64,000 nt of DNA from positions 10,502,072-10,566,071 of the forward strand of contig OX459108.1 of assembly GCA_949775045.1 (NCBI GenBank). The letters run 5' to 3'. Source of the stretch: Metridium senile (Eukaryota > Cnidaria > Anthozoa > Actiniaria > Metridiidae). The notes below the pieces were generated by a model. That model searched no databases. It saw nothing but the letters and a program-made list of their open reading frames with translations, and was not told the DNA's origin. Of this stretch, positions 1 to 12,700 are shown piece by piece (position 1 is the stretch's first letter; each line of letters starts with the position of its first letter). Both the position numbers and the translations under genes were made by a program.

Positions 1-355
1 CGCCCCTGTATATATCAAAATTTCTATGTGGGGAACATATCAAATTGTAAACGTCTTTTGGCTATTGTTTTGAGTGCTTATGATTGGATGAGATCTTTTA
101 GTACAAAAGAAACTTTGTTCCAAAACAGAGTTTTTGCACATTTTATTTTTAAAATGTGTTACCTATAGGCTGATATACTTTCAGTCTGAAAACTGAGACA
201 TTCTTATGTGGGGAGGTTGCTATTGCCGCAGAACAATAGAGAGTTGCCTACTTCTTACACACATCATTACTTAAACTAATACTATTCTAATACTATAGTT
301 ATTTCTATACTCTATAAATAAACAAATAAAATACGTACACATAACTACACATATA

Positions 356-513
356 CACCTATTTGCAATAACATTGTCAAATAAAAAAGAAAACTACAAA
401 ATAGGAATTAATTAAAAGACAAAAGAAGAAGTTCAGCTTCAGTACTTTGCTTTTGTCTTTTAATTTATTTTGTAATTTTCTTTTTAATATGACAATGTTA
501 TTGCAATTAGGTG
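356..513. mobile_element. MITE with CACCTA ends at TA
   Basis: Inverted ends CACCTATTTGCAATAACATT and its reverse complement, flanked by TA on both sides. The inner arms carry AATTAAAAGACAAAAGAAG and its complement. Confidence 0.8.
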
Positions 514-611
514 TATACATCATGTATATATTTCAGAGCTAAAATAATTATTTTGTGTGCTATTGCACATTATATTATTATTAACATTATATATTATGCT
601 ATTTCTATTAG

Positions 612-707
612 GGATTTCACCAGAGGAAGTGAAAGAGGTATACATGGGTAATGTTTGTCAAGCTGGACAGGGACAAGCACCTACTAGACAAGCAGCTCTT
701 GGAGCAG
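612..707 (+). CDS. ACAT1: ACAT1 exon (first in window)
   Basis: Begins after TTAG with the last two bases of a split glycine codon. Reads [14 protein letters not shown] then [15 protein letters not shown], and ends in phase 1 before GTACTA. Confidence 0.93.
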
Positions 708-3700
708 GTACTAAGTTTATCACTATTCATAGACCTAACTAACAGGTTGCTATATACGTTTTCACCCAATTCAAATCTTTTGGGAATAAGAAATCTTCTT
801 TGTCTTATGTATTTCAATGTTACATGGAAAATATTTGGAACTTAAGAAATGGTTTATAAGTAGTGTGCGTCCATCATGTTATGGATGCGCGAGGGAGGCT
901 GCTAAGCACGAACGAAGCGTAATGAGTTGCACGACGTGAAGCGGAGTGCAACTCTAGCTTCTTGAGTGCTTGGGCAACCAACCTCCCAAGTGCATCCATA
1001 ACATGATGGACGCACAAGTACTTATGGACCATTTGTTTTATAACATAGACAAAAAGTTATCCTAATGCAAAACTGTCTATTTTGATTTGATCAAATCACA
1101 TATTCTCGTAAAATTTTCGAGCTTAATCAATCAAGTGACTTGTGTCCTAGAACAAATGTCTCAAATTTGTTTAGAACAACTTCATTGAGTAAGTTCTTTA
1201 GGACATTTACATGATAAAAACTGTTTTTTGTGTACCTTTTCTCAAAACTGACTACAAAGAAAAACCTGACCATCGTTTACGCACTCACGCTCAATAATGA
1301 TGTTGAAAAACAAAAAAAACTAGACTCACTAAAGTTTATAACTTACAAAATAAATGTATACGGAGTATATTTTTTGCTAATAGCAGAGAGAACGCAACTC
1401 TCTACTATAACCTCCTAGGTATTCTGACTTTGAATAATATTTATAAACTGAAAGTCGCCTTGTTTGGATATAAAATTACATTTGACAAATCACATACACC
1501 TGGTCCGTTTATGGGATATGTCACCCCAGCCTCTGAAATTCATGAATACAACACCAGATATGCTTCAAAGCTAAATTAGCACAAGCCTTCGTCTAAAACA
1601 AACTATGGTATTTACACATTCAAATTCTCTTTAACAACCATCTGGCATTCAATTCCCTATACTATTAAAAACATGCATACTTATTATTCTTTTGAGAAAA
1701 ATTATAAATCATATCTTTTGAATTCACAAATGAAAAATATTTAATTATAAATATATTATTTTATTATCTATGTACAATCAAATCACATTTATGATCCTTA
1801 TATAGAAGTGTACATGTATTGTGTACATATGTACACTTATATATACTATTTATACTTATTTATACTAATTTGTAGTTACACATAATAAGACATATTACTA
1901 ATTTGTAGTTACACATATTAAGAATTACTTTTGGCCTTTGGTAACTGAAAACTCTTAATATCTTAGCTCCTAGGTCCTCTGAGCAGGACCTGGGAGCGAG
2001 AATACTCTTATCTTGTATCATAAATTTTGATAATGAGTCGCGAGCTCGCCATATAATACAATTAATCATGGCAGTGGCCGACTAGAAAGCCTATGCTCCT
2101 TTGGCCACTGCACACAATTTCAAATTGTTGACAATTTTACTGAACATATTCTTTTGCTAGAATTATTAATTTAAATTTATCTAAGTGTCATGTAATAGTT
2201 TATTATTGTAAATATCTACGTGTATATGTGTAAATAAAGAATTGAATTGAATTGAAAAAAAGTTGAACTGGTTAGCACTCAATGAGAACGCGCGTTCTAT
2301 CGGAAAAAATGTTCGAAATTTGCTGATCTTAATCAATTTATCATTCAAGAAATAAGGAACAATCTTTTTTAAAATGTTGTATGGTATTGGAAAATGCATA
2401 TTTCATTTACAAAAAAACTAATTTATGCGAGCAAAAACTAAATTGAACAGATACGAAGCTCCTTCCTTGTTTTACAATAATTCCTTACTGTCCTGGAACA
2501 AGCTTTCGTTATAGACAACCCATTGAAATAGGTGTATGTATGAGACAAATTTCATTCTATTTCTTATCGTATAAGACAAAGGTTATTTCTTATTTATGAA
2601 AACGATTTTTTTAATTTACAAAACGCTTTTTCATTCAACGAAAGTAGCTTATACAGTGGAACCCCGTTAATCCGGCTACCGAAGGGACTGCCCAAACTGG
2701 TAGCAATAACGGGGTGGCCGTATTAAGTGGGTGGCCATAAGGCGGGATTCCACTGTATAAGCAAAAACCAATTTGAGCGAATACGCCGATGTTCCTTATT
2801 GTATTTACATAGCTCTGTACACACGGCCCGTAAAAGGATAAATTGCGTCCTTATGTGCATGTTGATTGTTAATGCTTTTTAGAGTATATATAGTATGTCA
2901 GGAACGATAGTCAATAAAAACCTTTTTGGACCTGGGGTCTCCATGGAATTGGAAAATTGTACGTAATATCCTAAAAATAGAGCCTTTTGAAATAATTCTT
3001 TTTGGAGTGTATATAGTATGTCAGAAACGATAGTCAATAAAAACCTATATGTGGATCTGGGGCCTCCGTGGAATTGGAAAACTGTACGTAATATCCTACA
3101 AATAAAGCCTTTTGAAATAATTGTAGTTAAACATATTCTTCCTGTGGTAGTGCTAATCCATCTATTAATATATGTGCCATTTGACAAAAGGGCGCATTTA
3201 TTCAGGCTAAAGGGCCGGGCAAACGGTTTCAACATTTGCTTCAACATCCGTTCGATACTATCCCTGTGCAAACATACCTTTTGTCAAATAATACAGCTGT
3301 GCTAGATAACATGAAACCGGTCTATTCCTTTAGAGTGCGGACAAATTTGATATAAGTGAAACTGTTTGTCCCCGTGAAAATAGATTCCCTCTGCAACAAG
3401 TCGCACATATTCAACCTGGTTTGGACTACACGGAAAAGCGGAAATTCCGGTTAAAAAACATGTAACGCGTTATTCCAACCGAAATTTCCGGAAATGTCGG
3501 ACTTGCGATTGAGATAATCCACATTTCCCGCTTTTTCGGTTCTGCCGGCTTGACGCGTGTACCATTTACTTTCCCGCTCTTTTTGGTTGGTGGACGCGCT
3601 TACCATTTATTTTCCCGCTCTTTTCGGTCCGTCATTTTTGTTTACTGCTGTGTTTTTTTTTATCTTGAAAAAGGTTCGCTTTACAATTCCTCCCAAGACA

Positions 3701-6700
3701 AACGTCTTAACAGTTAATCGCTTACCATTTGCAGACGAATTTCCAACCGGATTATTTTGGTTAAATTATTAAATGGAAAATAACCCAGAATGCTATGCAA
3801 TGACACGTTTGTGAAAGGGCAGCCAGGGTAGCCTGAAAAAGTACTTTATAACATTTGTTTTATTGTTACAACTCCGTAGTGATTGACATCCGTTTTTCGT
3901 TCTGAAGTGAATCTCGCTTGGTTATATCGGCTCCTTTATTTACAATACCAACTTCTGTCATTGCATTTGGCTCTTGTTCCATTTCGACTTGATTTTCTCG
4001 CGTCTTTCTTTGATTATTTCTTGACTTTAATCGTATTAATGACCTTGCTGCTTGTCGAAAATCGTTCAGGAAAATGATATAAGTGCAAGGGCTGAAGCTC
4101 GAATTGATGAGGATTAAGAATCGTAAAGTAAATAGGACATTCTCTGTCTGACATGGACTCATATTAATGGCTTGAATACCGCTTATGTGTACAATTTCAG
4201 AAACTTTGAAAATGATAAGCGGCAAGTTGCTGGAATAGAATAACAACGACCATAAAACCATCTTCACTATTCTAGTAGTTTGTCTTGCTCGTGCATCTCT
4301 GTTCGCTTCGGAGAGGTTTGCTTGAATGGTTGGCGTCCTTGCTAGCTTCCTCAAGGATAGAATACTAAGTATCACAGTCAAGCTGAAGCTTACTGCCGTG
4401 AATGAGTGATGTATACTAAACCAAACAAAACTTGACATAGGATACCAACAGCCCTTTCCTTTGTTTGTTGCGTAAGCTAGAACGTATGCGCTTACTAACA
4501 TAGGGATCAGCCACGAGCATGCTAATACTGTCGCGCGTTGTTTGAGCGTGTATGGTCGTGATCGCCTTACTGTCATCCTTGTAACTCTGAATCGTTCAAT
4601 GCTGATGATCAATAAACTTATCAGTGAAACCAGCCTGAAGACGTTAACAAAAAACGCCAATGTTTTACACATGATGGCAATAGCTACTGGCGAATTTAAA
4701 TCAAGAAGATTTAGTTTATACAGCGGCGGGATGAGTTCACAAAATATCATCAAGACCACCAAAGTGTCAGCCACGGCCATGTTGATGATCAAATGATGCA
4801 GGTTTTTCCTTACAGTGTATTTAGCAGCGAGTACGATGATGAAGATGTTACCAAAAACTGCAAATCCTCCAAGAAGTAATGTTGATGTAACTTTAAGCTT
4901 CCTTGTAGTTTCACCATGGACCTGATTACAGTCAACAAAACTGGAGTTTGATACGTTCATGGTGACAGGTTTCAAGTTTTTCGTTTCTGCCGGTTTGACG
5001 CGTGTACCGTTTATTTTCCCGCTCTTTTCAGTTGGTGGACGCGCTTACCGTTTATTTTCCCGCTCTTCTCGGTTGATGGACGCGCTTACCATTTATTTTC
5101 CCACACTTTTCAGTTGATGGAGGCGCTTACCATTTACTTCTCCGCTATTTTCGGTCCATCATTTTTGTTTACACGAAGTTGGCCGCTGTGTATTTTTTTG
5201 GACGAGATTCAAGTAATTAAACGTTTTCCAATTCGCGTCCAGGTGTTGTGTTATGAGCTACATGCATTTCTATTGAAGCTTCTATCTGAGTTCAAGCCGT
5301 AATTTGCAGATGATCAATCAATTTGCATGCCTCAACGTTTTCAATTATACTTCAAGATTGTTCAAGATAATTTGAATTGGAAAACAAACGTGTTCTCTTG
5401 CTTATATAGTTAATATTGTGATATTTTGTTTGAATTACACATCGGAACTTCCTGTTCTATTTCAGTTCCCTGTTGTTTTTGTTGCTCTCAGTTTACTAGC
5501 ATTAGCCGGAATGGACAGTCGTGGGTTCGAATTGTGTCTTGGTTTCAGTGGGTGCTTTGTTATTACTGATGTTGTAGATGATATTATACCCTAGAAACTA
5601 GAGGGTTTCTTGATCTAGTATTCGTATTTATCATTTGTACGTCTGTGTTCGTTATTTTCAAGAGAAACCCTCTAGCCAAACGAGCCTATTCTTTTGAATT
5701 CGCCGAGCCCGACTTCTGATTGGTTTAAGTCTATGAAGATCTTTGATTGGATGAAAACTGACAGCAAGAAGTCAACAAGTTTGCCAAGTTTCCAAATATG
5801 GCTATATATCAAATTTACAAACGCTAAAACAAACGATAAAGCAAGGAGAAAATAACCCCTGGTACCCAGGGTAATGATATTAACGCTTGGTCGAAATAAA
5901 AACAGCACCTTCTCAGTTTAAAAAGGAAACAATTTCAATCTGGGGGACAGCGTTATTTATTGACGTTCCTGATGCTATTTCTGGTTACCCCGGGTATCGG
6001 AGGTTATTTCAGCTGTGTACCGGAGGTTGTTTTCCATTTATGTTTATAAATTTGACGGTTTGCTTTTACTCCGACGAAGGCCTAAAGCTCGAAACGTCAG
6101 TAAAGTTAAGTCAACATTTTTTACGGTGTTACAAATTTCATATTACCTATGGTTTGTGAAACAGACGTACAAAGGATAAATACAAATACTAGATAAAAAA
6201 CCCCTGTTTTTTTAGTTTTTCAGTTTGTCTCTATTATTAAACTTGCTTTTGAACACTCGTCATCTTAATAATTCTGTCAGTCCAGCTTGTGCTATATCAA
6301 TTCCGTCTGTCAACTATTAAATAGAACAATCACCCGTTATTGTTTGTCAGGGGCCGATTGTACGAAGGGTGGATAAAGTTATTCGCGGGTAAAAGTTATC
6401 CACTGCATAGGTTTTTTATAGATTTTATCCGCTGGATAAGGATTTATCCGCTGGATAGCGCTATTCAGGCTTCGTACAACCGGTCCCAGAAGTTTCACTC
6501 TTCACATTGTTAGTGTAAATGGAAACTAGCGAATAAACTAGTATAGGCTGCGTCGGTGTTTGATATAAATGATAGGTAATATAATGAAATTTGTAACACC
6601 GTTAAATTTGTTGACTTAACTTTACTGACGTTTCAAGCTTTAGCCCTTTTTACTCCTACGAAGGGCTAAAGCTCGAAACGTCAGTAAAGTTAAGTCGACA

Positions 6701-9700
6701 TTTTTTACGGTGTTACAAATTTCAATTTTTTTACCTACCATTGTTAGTGTGTCTCCTTTGAACACGCCGTAATCGTTATCATACATGAACAGAAAATAAC
6801 ATCCGTTATTATTTGGCATTTAAGTTATCTGATTCCAGACATTAAAGTTTTTTTATCGCCCCCGTGTTTGTTATTTAATATGTTTTAAACCTTTTTTCGA
6901 CTTTCTCTACGACTCTTACAGCACCACGCGCAAAAGTATGGCCACTTTTAATGTATTGTCATACTTCTATGCACAGACTTCTATGCACAGACTTCATGCT
7001 GCGAAATGAGTTTTTACACGCCTTATAACGGTAAAATCAGACAACTTCACATCAAATGTGCCTGTTTAAAGTACAAACTCCCGTGCATAGAAGAATGCGA
7101 AACACTAAATGTGTTCATACTTTTGTGCGTCGCGCTGTAATATTTTCCTAATCTTTAAACTTTTTTTCGAATTTCTCGGTGTGCAAATGCTGCGGATACT
7201 AATTGCAAGTTGAAATTTCTTATTCAAGTTATTGAATCAAAATATAATGAAACTAATACAAAAAAAGTTTTATTTCACGACGTTTCGGAGTCACACTGAC
7301 GCCATCATCAGGTAGATGTAAACATATAAAAGTATGACAGTAAGAGAATAATATAAATGATAAACCTATGAATAAATTACATGTATTGTCATACTTTACT
7401 GACGTTTCAAGCTTTAGCCCTTTTTCCAAGTTTGATTGTTTAATTTATGAAATGCTATTCATAAGACAAAGAAAACCAACTCCTGAGGTCCAATCGTACT
7501 CCCTCAGGGCAAAAGTGTTCTTGTAAATTATTCATAGAGTTTATCATTTATATTATTCTCTTACTGTCATGTTTCTATACGTTTACATTTACCTGATGAT
7601 GGCGTCAGCATGACTCCGAAACGTTGTGAAATAATTTTTTTTCATTATTTTCAAGTTATTGAATATGCTAATAAAAAAGACTAATAAAATGGAACAAATA
7701 GCGTACACAACAACGTTTATAATTGCTAAACTTTAATAAACAAAACAATTTAAAACCATATGTCCATTTTTGACATCGTTTTAGTATCTTCAACTTTTCA
7801 ATTCTTTTTATGGAAGAAGGCGGATATAGCAAAAACTTGTGCTCACAGAGCGCGTTTAAACAGCACATAAAAGCACCCTTATAATTTCAATTAGTTCAGT
7901 TTTGTATTTAATAGTATTTGGTTTCCGTGAAGCAAAAAGTAAACAGACAAGATACACACCTACTTGTAGTAAGGTTGTCATACAAAAATATACATTTGTT
8001 ATAAAGAAAATAAAACATTTGTGATTTAGTACGATAGGAATTGATTAAAAGACAAAAGAAGATCACTCAAGCTGAACTCTCTCTTTTGTCTTTTAATTAA
8101 TTCCTTTCGCACTAAATCACAAATGTTCTATTTTCTTTGTGACAAATGTTCTATTTTGTATGACAACCTTACTGCAAGTATGTGTAACTAGCGATACTAT
8201 GACAGTTAGCCGCAACGAAGTGATCTACAACCTTGAAACTTGAACAGTATACACCTATTTCAAAAAACGTTGTCAGAAGGAGATCTGAATCTGCAATCTG
8301 AGACCGAAATGAGTTCTGGGGTACGGCAGTTTTTTCTCATTGCGTGCACTTTCTGGCTTCGGATATGGCGACGGTAAATATAAATCTGAAGGTGCTAAGC
8401 GCAAAAAACGAAAACAGGTCCAGGCCTGGTTTTTGTAGTACTCAATTTTCCTGAATTCATTTCAGTCTCAGATTGTAGATTCAGATCTCCTTCTGACAAC
8501 GGTTTTTGAAATAGGTGTACACCTAATTGCAAGAACGTTGTCCTGACTTTTGTAATTTAGTGGGAAAGGAATTAATTAAAAGACAAAAGAAGATCACTCA
8601 AGCTGAACTCTTTATTGAACGTTGTTCTGACTTTTGTAATTTAGTGGGAAAGCAATTAAAGACAAAAGAAGATCACTCAAGCTGAACTCTTTCTTGAATG
8701 TTGTTCTGACTATTGTAATTTAGTGGGAAAGCAATTAAAGACAAAAGAAGATCACTCAAGCTGAACTCTTTCTTGAATGTTGTTCTGGCTATTGTAATTT
8801 AGTGGGAAAGCAATTAAAGACAAAAGAAGATCACTCAAGCTGAACTCTTTCTTGAACGTTGTTCTGACTTTTGTAATTTAGTGGGAAAGCAATTAAAGAC
8901 AAAAGAAGATATCTCAAGCTGAACTCTTTCTTGAAGAAAGAGTTCAGCTTTAGTGGTCTTCTTTTGTCTTATTCCTTTTATTAATTCCTTTCCCATTAAA
9001 TTACACTGAAAAGTGAGGACAACGTTCTTGCAATTAGGTGTATGTATCTCGAACGCTTCACAAGAATAAGATACTTTAAATCTATTATTACGCTTTTGAA
9101 TTTGATATTGACGTACATCAAATGACGTACATCAAATGACGTGATGTAGTTGAAATTCGGCCAGCAATAAATTTTATTTTGTTTTTCAAAAACTGAGCGA
9201 ATATATACGGCTCACATTCTTGAGCATTACCAACCTTAAAACAACTGACGAGGATAAGCTATTTAAGCTATCGAAACCGGTCTTGCTAAAAACAACTGTT
9301 CTTTTAAAGAACTACAATATAACTAGCAACGAGAAATTAAACAGGATCTTTCCTGATCCTCCTTTCGTCTCTTACAAGAGAAACATATCGCTCAAAGACT
9401 CTTTAGTTAGAGCGACAATTCCAACAAGAGACCAGACTATATTATCAAAGATAGTCATTCATAACTAGTTGAGCGTAGCGGCAGGGCATGCGCAGTGACA
9501 ACAATGATAAAACTGAGATATATCTTTAGTAGTTATTTCTATTTATAAAATGAAAAATGGGGGTCACCGTCTTAGTTTTTCATCTCTAGTTTTTGAGATA
9601 TTGCGCTGCACAAATTGGCGCGAATTGTCATCCAGGCGTTCTTCAACACCATCATCATCATCTTCTACATCTTCATTATCATCATCTTCAACATCAACAT

Positions 9701-12700
9701 CTTCAACACCATCATCATCATTATTATCACCATTATCATCATCATCATCTTCTACATCTCCATTATCATCATCATCATCTTCAACATCTTCCATCATCAT
9801 CATTCTTCATTTATCATCACTGAATATCATCATCATCTTCTACAACTTAAACATCTTCCATCATCATGGACCATCATCATCATACTTCAATTATCATCAC
9901 TGAATATCACCATCATCTTCTACAACTTAAACATCTTCCATCATCATGGACCATCATCATCATTCTTCAATTATCATCACTGAATATCATCATCATCCAA
10001 TATGTTTTTTTTTTATATTTCCCAGGCCTCCCTGTCTCTACTCCATGTACCACTATCAACAAAGTCTGTGCCTCTGGAATGAAGTCAATCATGATGGCTG
10101 CACAGAGCCTTCAGTGTGGTAGTCAGGTCAGTCAATCAGTTATTTCGTGTTATACTTTATTTACCATTCCTTGTATTCTCTCAAGTCCCAGTAAACACAG
10201 CACACAATATGCGATGGTTGGCCCAAGTCCACAACTCAATTTTATTATCAAAATAAAACAAAAAATACTCTTATATCGAGATGACATGATTAAACTATTC
10301 TCAAACAATGTTACTTGAGTTGAACTTAGACCACAATGGTCTAACCGAAATTACTTTTTAAACTATATACAACTCCTAATTAACATACTTTCGAGTAGCA
10401 TAACTAGTCCCTAGTCCTCTCGTTCACATAGGAAACTATTTCTCTCATCATTATGCACCAATGTCTTGCTCCAACGGGTGGAGTGCGGGAATACCCAGGG
10501 GCTATTGACATTTTTCATATCTCTTTGTCAATAGCCCGTATCCTGGGGACGTCAAATTCATATACTTACTCATATATTTACTGTTGTGGACGCAGAAACT
10601 ATTGTATTGTCAAAAACCATCGAGCAGCCCCAGGTACGGGCAAATTTAATGTTCATATGCCCGAATTTGCCCGCACTCCCCCTGCATGATGGGGCAAGAC
10701 ATTGATAGGTGCATTACCAACTCTCTACTATCGTTGTCCATTACAAGAGAAATACATTTGTTATATAACGGCACGCGTGTCTATATGTAATGTTTATAAC
10801 ACGGACGCGAATGTTGTAAACGACTTAAAAAATGTCTAGAATAGTTCTTTCAAATTTTACCAAAATTTTCAAGATTTTTAAAAGTAAGTCTCGCCGAAAA
10901 CATTCAAGTTAAAACTTATGCAAATCATGCCATTTTGACGTTGGCATGACTTATTAAAGTTAAGATACTATTTTAGTAGAAATAATGAAGATAATTGACT
11001 TTCTGAAAGGAATATCTTCGGAAATTGTATGTTATCATATCACATTGTTTGCCGTTACATATGAAATGAATGAAATACACGACATGACAACACAACACAC
11101 CACACCACACCAGATCACATCACATCACACCACACAACTTAACAACACACCAGATCACATCAGACCACATCAGACCACGCCAGACAACTTTACAACACAC
11201 CAGATCGCATCACACCACATCACACCAGACAACTTTACAACACACCAGATCACATCACGCCACACCAGACAACTTTACAACACACCAGATCACATCACAC
11301 CACACCACACCAGACAACTTTACAACACACCAGATCACATCACACCACACCAGACAACTTTACAACACACCAGATCACATCAGACCACATCACGCCACAC
11401 CAGACAACTTTACAACACACCAGATCACATCACACCACACCACACCAGACAACTTTACAACACACCAGATCACATCAGACCACATCACACCACAGCACAC
11501 CACACCAGGCAACACTTCATAGCAAATCACACCACATAATACTACTTCATATCATACCAAGTCACATCATAGCACACCACACCAGATCACACCATACTAC
11601 ACTACACCACATCAGATCACACTACCACATACTACTTTACAACACACCAGATATCATCACACTTCATCGCACCACATCACACTAAATCACATCACATCAC
11701 ATCACACCACACGAGATGACACCATATGATACTACTTCATGTCACACTAAATCACATCACATCACACCACACCACACGAGATCACACCACATAATACTAC
11801 ACACCAAATTACATCACATCACAGCATACCACACGAGATCACACCACATAATACCACTTCATGTTTACACCAAATTACAACACATCACAGCACACCACAC
11901 GAGATCACACCATATAATACTACTTCATGTTTACACCAAATTACAACACATCACAGCACACCACATGAGATCACAACATATAATACTACTTCATGTCACA
12001 CCAAATCACATCACAAACACCACAACACACGAGATCAAACCATATAATACTGCTTCATGTCACATCAAATCACAACACACCACACCACACGCGATCACAC
12101 CATATAACACTACTTCATGTTACACCAAACCACCTCACATCACACCACACCACACGAGATCACAACATATGATACTACTTCACATCAAATCCCATCACAG
12201 CACTACTTCATGTCTCACCAAACCACAGCGTCTACCTTTATCAATAGTGTTTGTGTATGTTGTTTTTCCAGGAAGTGATGGTGGCTGGTGGCATGGAAAG
12301 TATGTCCAACGTACCATTCCAGGTATCCAGAGAAGCACCCTCGTACGGTGGTCACATGATGGAGGTAACCAGTTAGTTAATAAATTTTTTTCAACGTCTC
12401 AGGCTTTCAAGGCAAACGCAATAATAATCGGACCTAGAATAGACTAAGAAATTCCCTTTCTCTTTGCGTATAACAGAGCAGGATCTTGTTCTTCCACCTT
12501 ATTATATGATTATTATGAAAGCAGACGGGACATCTTATTATTTTTAATGTTCATTGTGCACTTTGATCGATTTATGATTTGTTTTGTGTTCCATAGGATG
12601 GAATAGTAAAGGACGGTTTATGGGATGTCTACAATAAAATACATATGGTATGAAACATTACCCTGGACTTAAAACAGAGATTTCATTATCATGACCACAT

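Noticed and set aside
2879..3271. 130-codon minus-strand open frame
   Set aside because: Spans a two-copy tandem DNA repeat, so the repeated peptide reflects DNA structure; no family resemblance.
9550..9983. Ser- or His-rich open frames on both strands
   Set aside because: Produced by (ATC)n repeats; no codon bias or domain.
10985..12447. Long open frames rich in His, Thr and Ser
   Set aside because: They are translations of the CACAC/ATCAC satellite array; the last one merely runs into an ACAT1 exon in the wrong frame.
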